Assembly: GCA_037444685.1 (NCBI GenBank)
Contig: JBBILX010000003.1
Location: 124,001-188,000 of the forward strand
Length of the DNA stretch: 64,000 bases
Source of the DNA: UBA964 sp037444685
Lineage (GTDB): Bacteria > Pseudomonadota > Gammaproteobacteria > Steroidobacterales > Steroidobacteraceae
Direction: 5' to 3'
Positions 59,902-64,000 of this stretch are shown piece after piece (position 1 is the first letter of the stretch; each line of letters opens with the position of its first letter). Below the pieces are notes generated by a model. The model worked only from the letters and a program-made list of their open reading frames with translations, was not told where the DNA came from and did not search any database. The translations under genes and the position numbers were made by a program.

Positions 59902-61674
59902 CTACATGCTTTCCGGCGCCGATGCGCCGAGGATCGCAAGACCGTTGCGGATGACCTGCTGGGCGCCGCGGAGCAGGAAGACGCGCGCCGCGCGCGCCGA
60001 CTGCTCGGGCACGAGCACGCGCTCCGCGGCGTAGAAGCTGTGCACCTCGTTGGCGAGGTCGCGCAGGTAGTGGGCGAGTATGTGGGGCGCGCGCTGCGCG
60101 GCGGCGTGCTCGATGACCTCGGGATAGCGCGAAATCGCCACGAGCAGCGAACGGGCGGCGGCGGAGCCGAGCAGCGCGCCGCCGTCGGCGAGCGCGGCGG
60201 CGCGGCCAGTCGCATCGTCGTATGGGAGGTCGCGCGCGCGGAGCTCCTTCATGACCGAGGCGACGCGCGCGTGCGCGTACTGCATGTAGAAGACAGGGTT
60301 CTCGTTGCTCCTCGACTTGGCGAGCTCGAGGTCGAAGTCGAGCGGCTGGTCGTTGCTGCGCATCAGATAGAACAACCGGCAAGCGTCGTTGCCGACCTCC
60401 TCGCGGAGCTGCCGCAGCGTTACGAAGGTCGCTTCGCGCTTGCCCATCTGCAGCTTGACGCCGCCGCGGAGCAGGCTGACGAGCTGGATCAGACGGACCT
60501 CGAGACAGTCGGCCGGTTCGCCCATGGCCGCAAGGCCACCGCGCACGCGTGCCACGTAGCCGTGGTGGTCTGCGCCGAGCACGTCGATCAGGATCTCGAA
60601 GCCGCGCAGGCGCTTGTCGAGGTGATAGGCGATGTCGGAGGCGAAGTAGGTCTTCACCCCGTTGTCGCGTACCACCACGCGGTCCTCATCGTCGCCGAAC
60701 TCGGTGGCGCGAAACCACTGCGCCCCGTCCTTTTCGTAGACGTGGCCCTGGATGCGCAGCCGCTCGATCGCGCGGTCGATCGCGCCGCTGCGATTGAATT
60801 CGCGCTCCGACGTGAAGGTGTCGAAGCGGACCCCGAAGCCGTCGAGATCGTCGCGGATCTCCGCCATCATCGCATCGAGACCATGTTGCAGCACGCGCTC
60901 GAAGGCGGCCTCGCCGAGCAATTCCCGCGCGCGCGCGATCACGGCGTCGATGTAGCTGTCCTGGTCGCCGGCCGGGGCATCCGGGGGCAGGCCCGAGAAG
61001 ACCTCGGCGGCCGCTCGCTGCAGCGCTTCGCCCTCGCGCGCACGCAGTGATGCGGCAACGGGGCGGATGTAGTCACCGCGGTACGCGTTATGTGGGAATT
61101 CGAAGCGCTCGCCGCCGAGTTCCAGGTAGCGCAACCAGACGCTGACCGCGAGGATGTCCATTTGCCGTCCGGCGTCGTTGATGTAGTACTCGCGATGCAC
61201 CGAGTAGCCGGCGGCCTCGAGCAGGTTACCGAGCGCGGCTCCGTAGGCGGCCTGGCGTCCGTGACCGACGTGCATTGGCCCGGTCGGATTGGCCGAGACG
61301 AACTCGAGGTTGACCTTGCGCCCGCCCCCCGCGGTGCTGCGTCCATAACGCTCACCGAGCTCGACCGCACGCGCCAGTTCGCGCACGTACACGTCATCTG
61401 CGACGAAGAGGTTGATGAAACCCGCGCCCGCGACCTCGGCCCGCGTGAGCAGCGGCGAGTCGGGTAGGGCTGCGACGATCGCCTCGGCGAGCTCGCGCGG
61501 CTTGCGGCGTGCCGGACGGGCGAGGCGCATGGCGATGTTGCAGGCGAAATCGCCGTGCGAGGGATCGCGCGTGCGCTCGAGCGTGAGCCAGTCCGGGTCC
61601 ATGACGATTCCGCCGAGACTGGGCGCGACCCTGTCGAGGGCCGCGGCGATCAGGCGCTTGATGTCGTGTTTCAA
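59902..61674 (-). CDS. argS: Arginyl-tRNA synthetase
   Basis: A 590-residue class I synthetase. It has the HIGH-like HVGHGRQAAYGAAL after EFVSANPTGP, YYINDAGRQMD, and the second motif KLQMGKREATFVTL (a KMSKS variant). The C-terminal anticodon-binding domain has VASVMKELRARDL. It charges tRNA-Arg. It is 9 nt upstream of the SPOR gene on the same strand and follows priA. Confidence 0.97.
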   Translation of the reverse strand: MKHDIKRLIAAALDRVAPSLGGIVMDPDWLTLERTRDPSHGDFACNIAMRLARPARRKPRELAEAIVAALPDSPLLTRAEVAGAGFINLFVADDVYVRELARAVELGERYGRSTAGGGRKVNLEFVSANPTGPMHVGHGRQAAYGAALGNLLEAAGYSVHREYYINDAGRQMDILAVSVWLRYLELGGERFEFPHNAYRGDYIRPVAASLRAREGEALQRAAAEVFSGLPPDAPAGDQDSYIDAVIARARELLGEAAFERVLQHGLDAMMAEIRDDLDGFGVRFDTFTSEREFNRSGAIDRAIERLRIQGHVYEKDGAQWFRATEFGDDEDRVVVRDNGVKTYFASDIAYHLDKRLRGFEILIDVLGADHHGYVARVRGGLAAMGEPADCLEVRLIQLVSLLRGGVKLQMGKREATFVTLRQLREEVGNDACRLFYLMRSNDQPLDFDLELAKSRSNENPVFYMQYAHARVASVMKELRARDLPYDDATGRAAALADGGALLGSAAARSLLVAISRYPEVIEHAAAQRAPHILAHYLRDLANEVHSFYAAERVLVPEQSARAARVFLLRGAQQVIRNGLAILGASAPESM

Positions 61675-61771
61675 GGGCTGTGGATCCTGCGCAGACTCTG
61701 CAGCGGTGCCGCCGCGTGGCGGCCGTGCGAAAGCCGCACATGATACGGACTGGTTCGACGAGGTCGAGGGG

Positions 61772-64000
<2,229 letters not shown>

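Noticed and set aside
59069..60382. Extension of the alkaline phosphatase frame into a 1015-residue protein
   Set aside because: The extra part is Arg/Ala/Pro-rich out-of-frame sequence within argS and the SPOR gene. The signal peptide and AAGGAG define the start at 59068.

Overview
This is a contiguous, very GC-rich, densely packed bacterial chromosome segment that looks like a free-living gammaproteobacterium. Three things suggest the Xanthomonadales/Nevskiales/Steroidobacterales side of the class. These are the run topA-smg-dprA-lysM facing def-fmt-rsmB-DUF4390-ntrY-ntrX, the priA-argS-SPOR block at the right end, and the gspA/gspB pair. That placement is inference from gene order and protein families; no rRNA or tRNA gene was seen. 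Genes commonly overlap by the 4-nt ATGA/GTGA pattern, so most clusters look like translationally coupled operons.

Layout. 1-4.6 kb: a receiver-like membrane protein cut by the window edge, a MaoC-type dehydratase, a membrane-anchored endonuclease/exonuclease/phosphatase-fold protein, and exported proteins (unknown, Blc lipocalin, rhodanese). 4.6-8.9 kb: a DAK2-DegV fusion resembling a one-piece fatty acid kinase system, then gspB and gspA. 9-14.7 kb: DUF2892, a Crp/Fnr regulator, dinB, a DUF3667 protein and fadE, the last four chained by ATGA overlaps, with a perfect 7-2-7 palindrome in front of DUF2892. 14.8-17.1 kb: mdh and an ECF sigma factor with a likely membrane partner. 17.3-19.8 kb: a small membrane protein, a YtrA-type GntR regulator and an ABC transporter behind two GGTG-N16-CACC-like operators. 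19.8-21.8 kb: NicO, HupE and a third membrane protein (nickel/cobalt type). 21.8-28.5 kb: purT, a CDGSH protein, a four-gene MCE lipid transport operon and a PLD-family protein.

28.5-29.8 kb is the least ordinary stretch. It holds an AT-rich island with a perfect palindrome, a sigma70 promoter and a roughly 60-nt two-hairpin RNA with an intrinsic terminator. Beside it lies an ABC-F ATPase gene that has lost its middle by what looks like recombination between its two ABC domains. 29.8-42.2 kb: a GGDEF/EAL protein, a FrnE-like DsbA protein, an M15 peptidase, an HD-domain protein, xthA, prlC, gor, aroE, a second ECF sigma/anti-sigma pair and rlmJ. 42.2-57.3 kb: topA, smg, dprA, lysM, def, fmt, rsmB, DUF4390, ntrY, a degenerate ntrX, an AbgT-family transporter and a small unknown. 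57.3-64 kb: an exported alkaline phosphatase with a candidate Pho box, a SPOR protein, argS and priA, whose start codon ends the window.

The best candidates for something undescribed are the small RNA locus (28.57-28.70 kb), the operator/microprotein/GntR/ABC module (17.27-19.84 kb), the FakA-FakB-like fusion and the Crp/Fnr palindrome. No gap exceeds about 300 bases without a gene. No insertion sequence, prophage, CRISPR array or origin was recognised.
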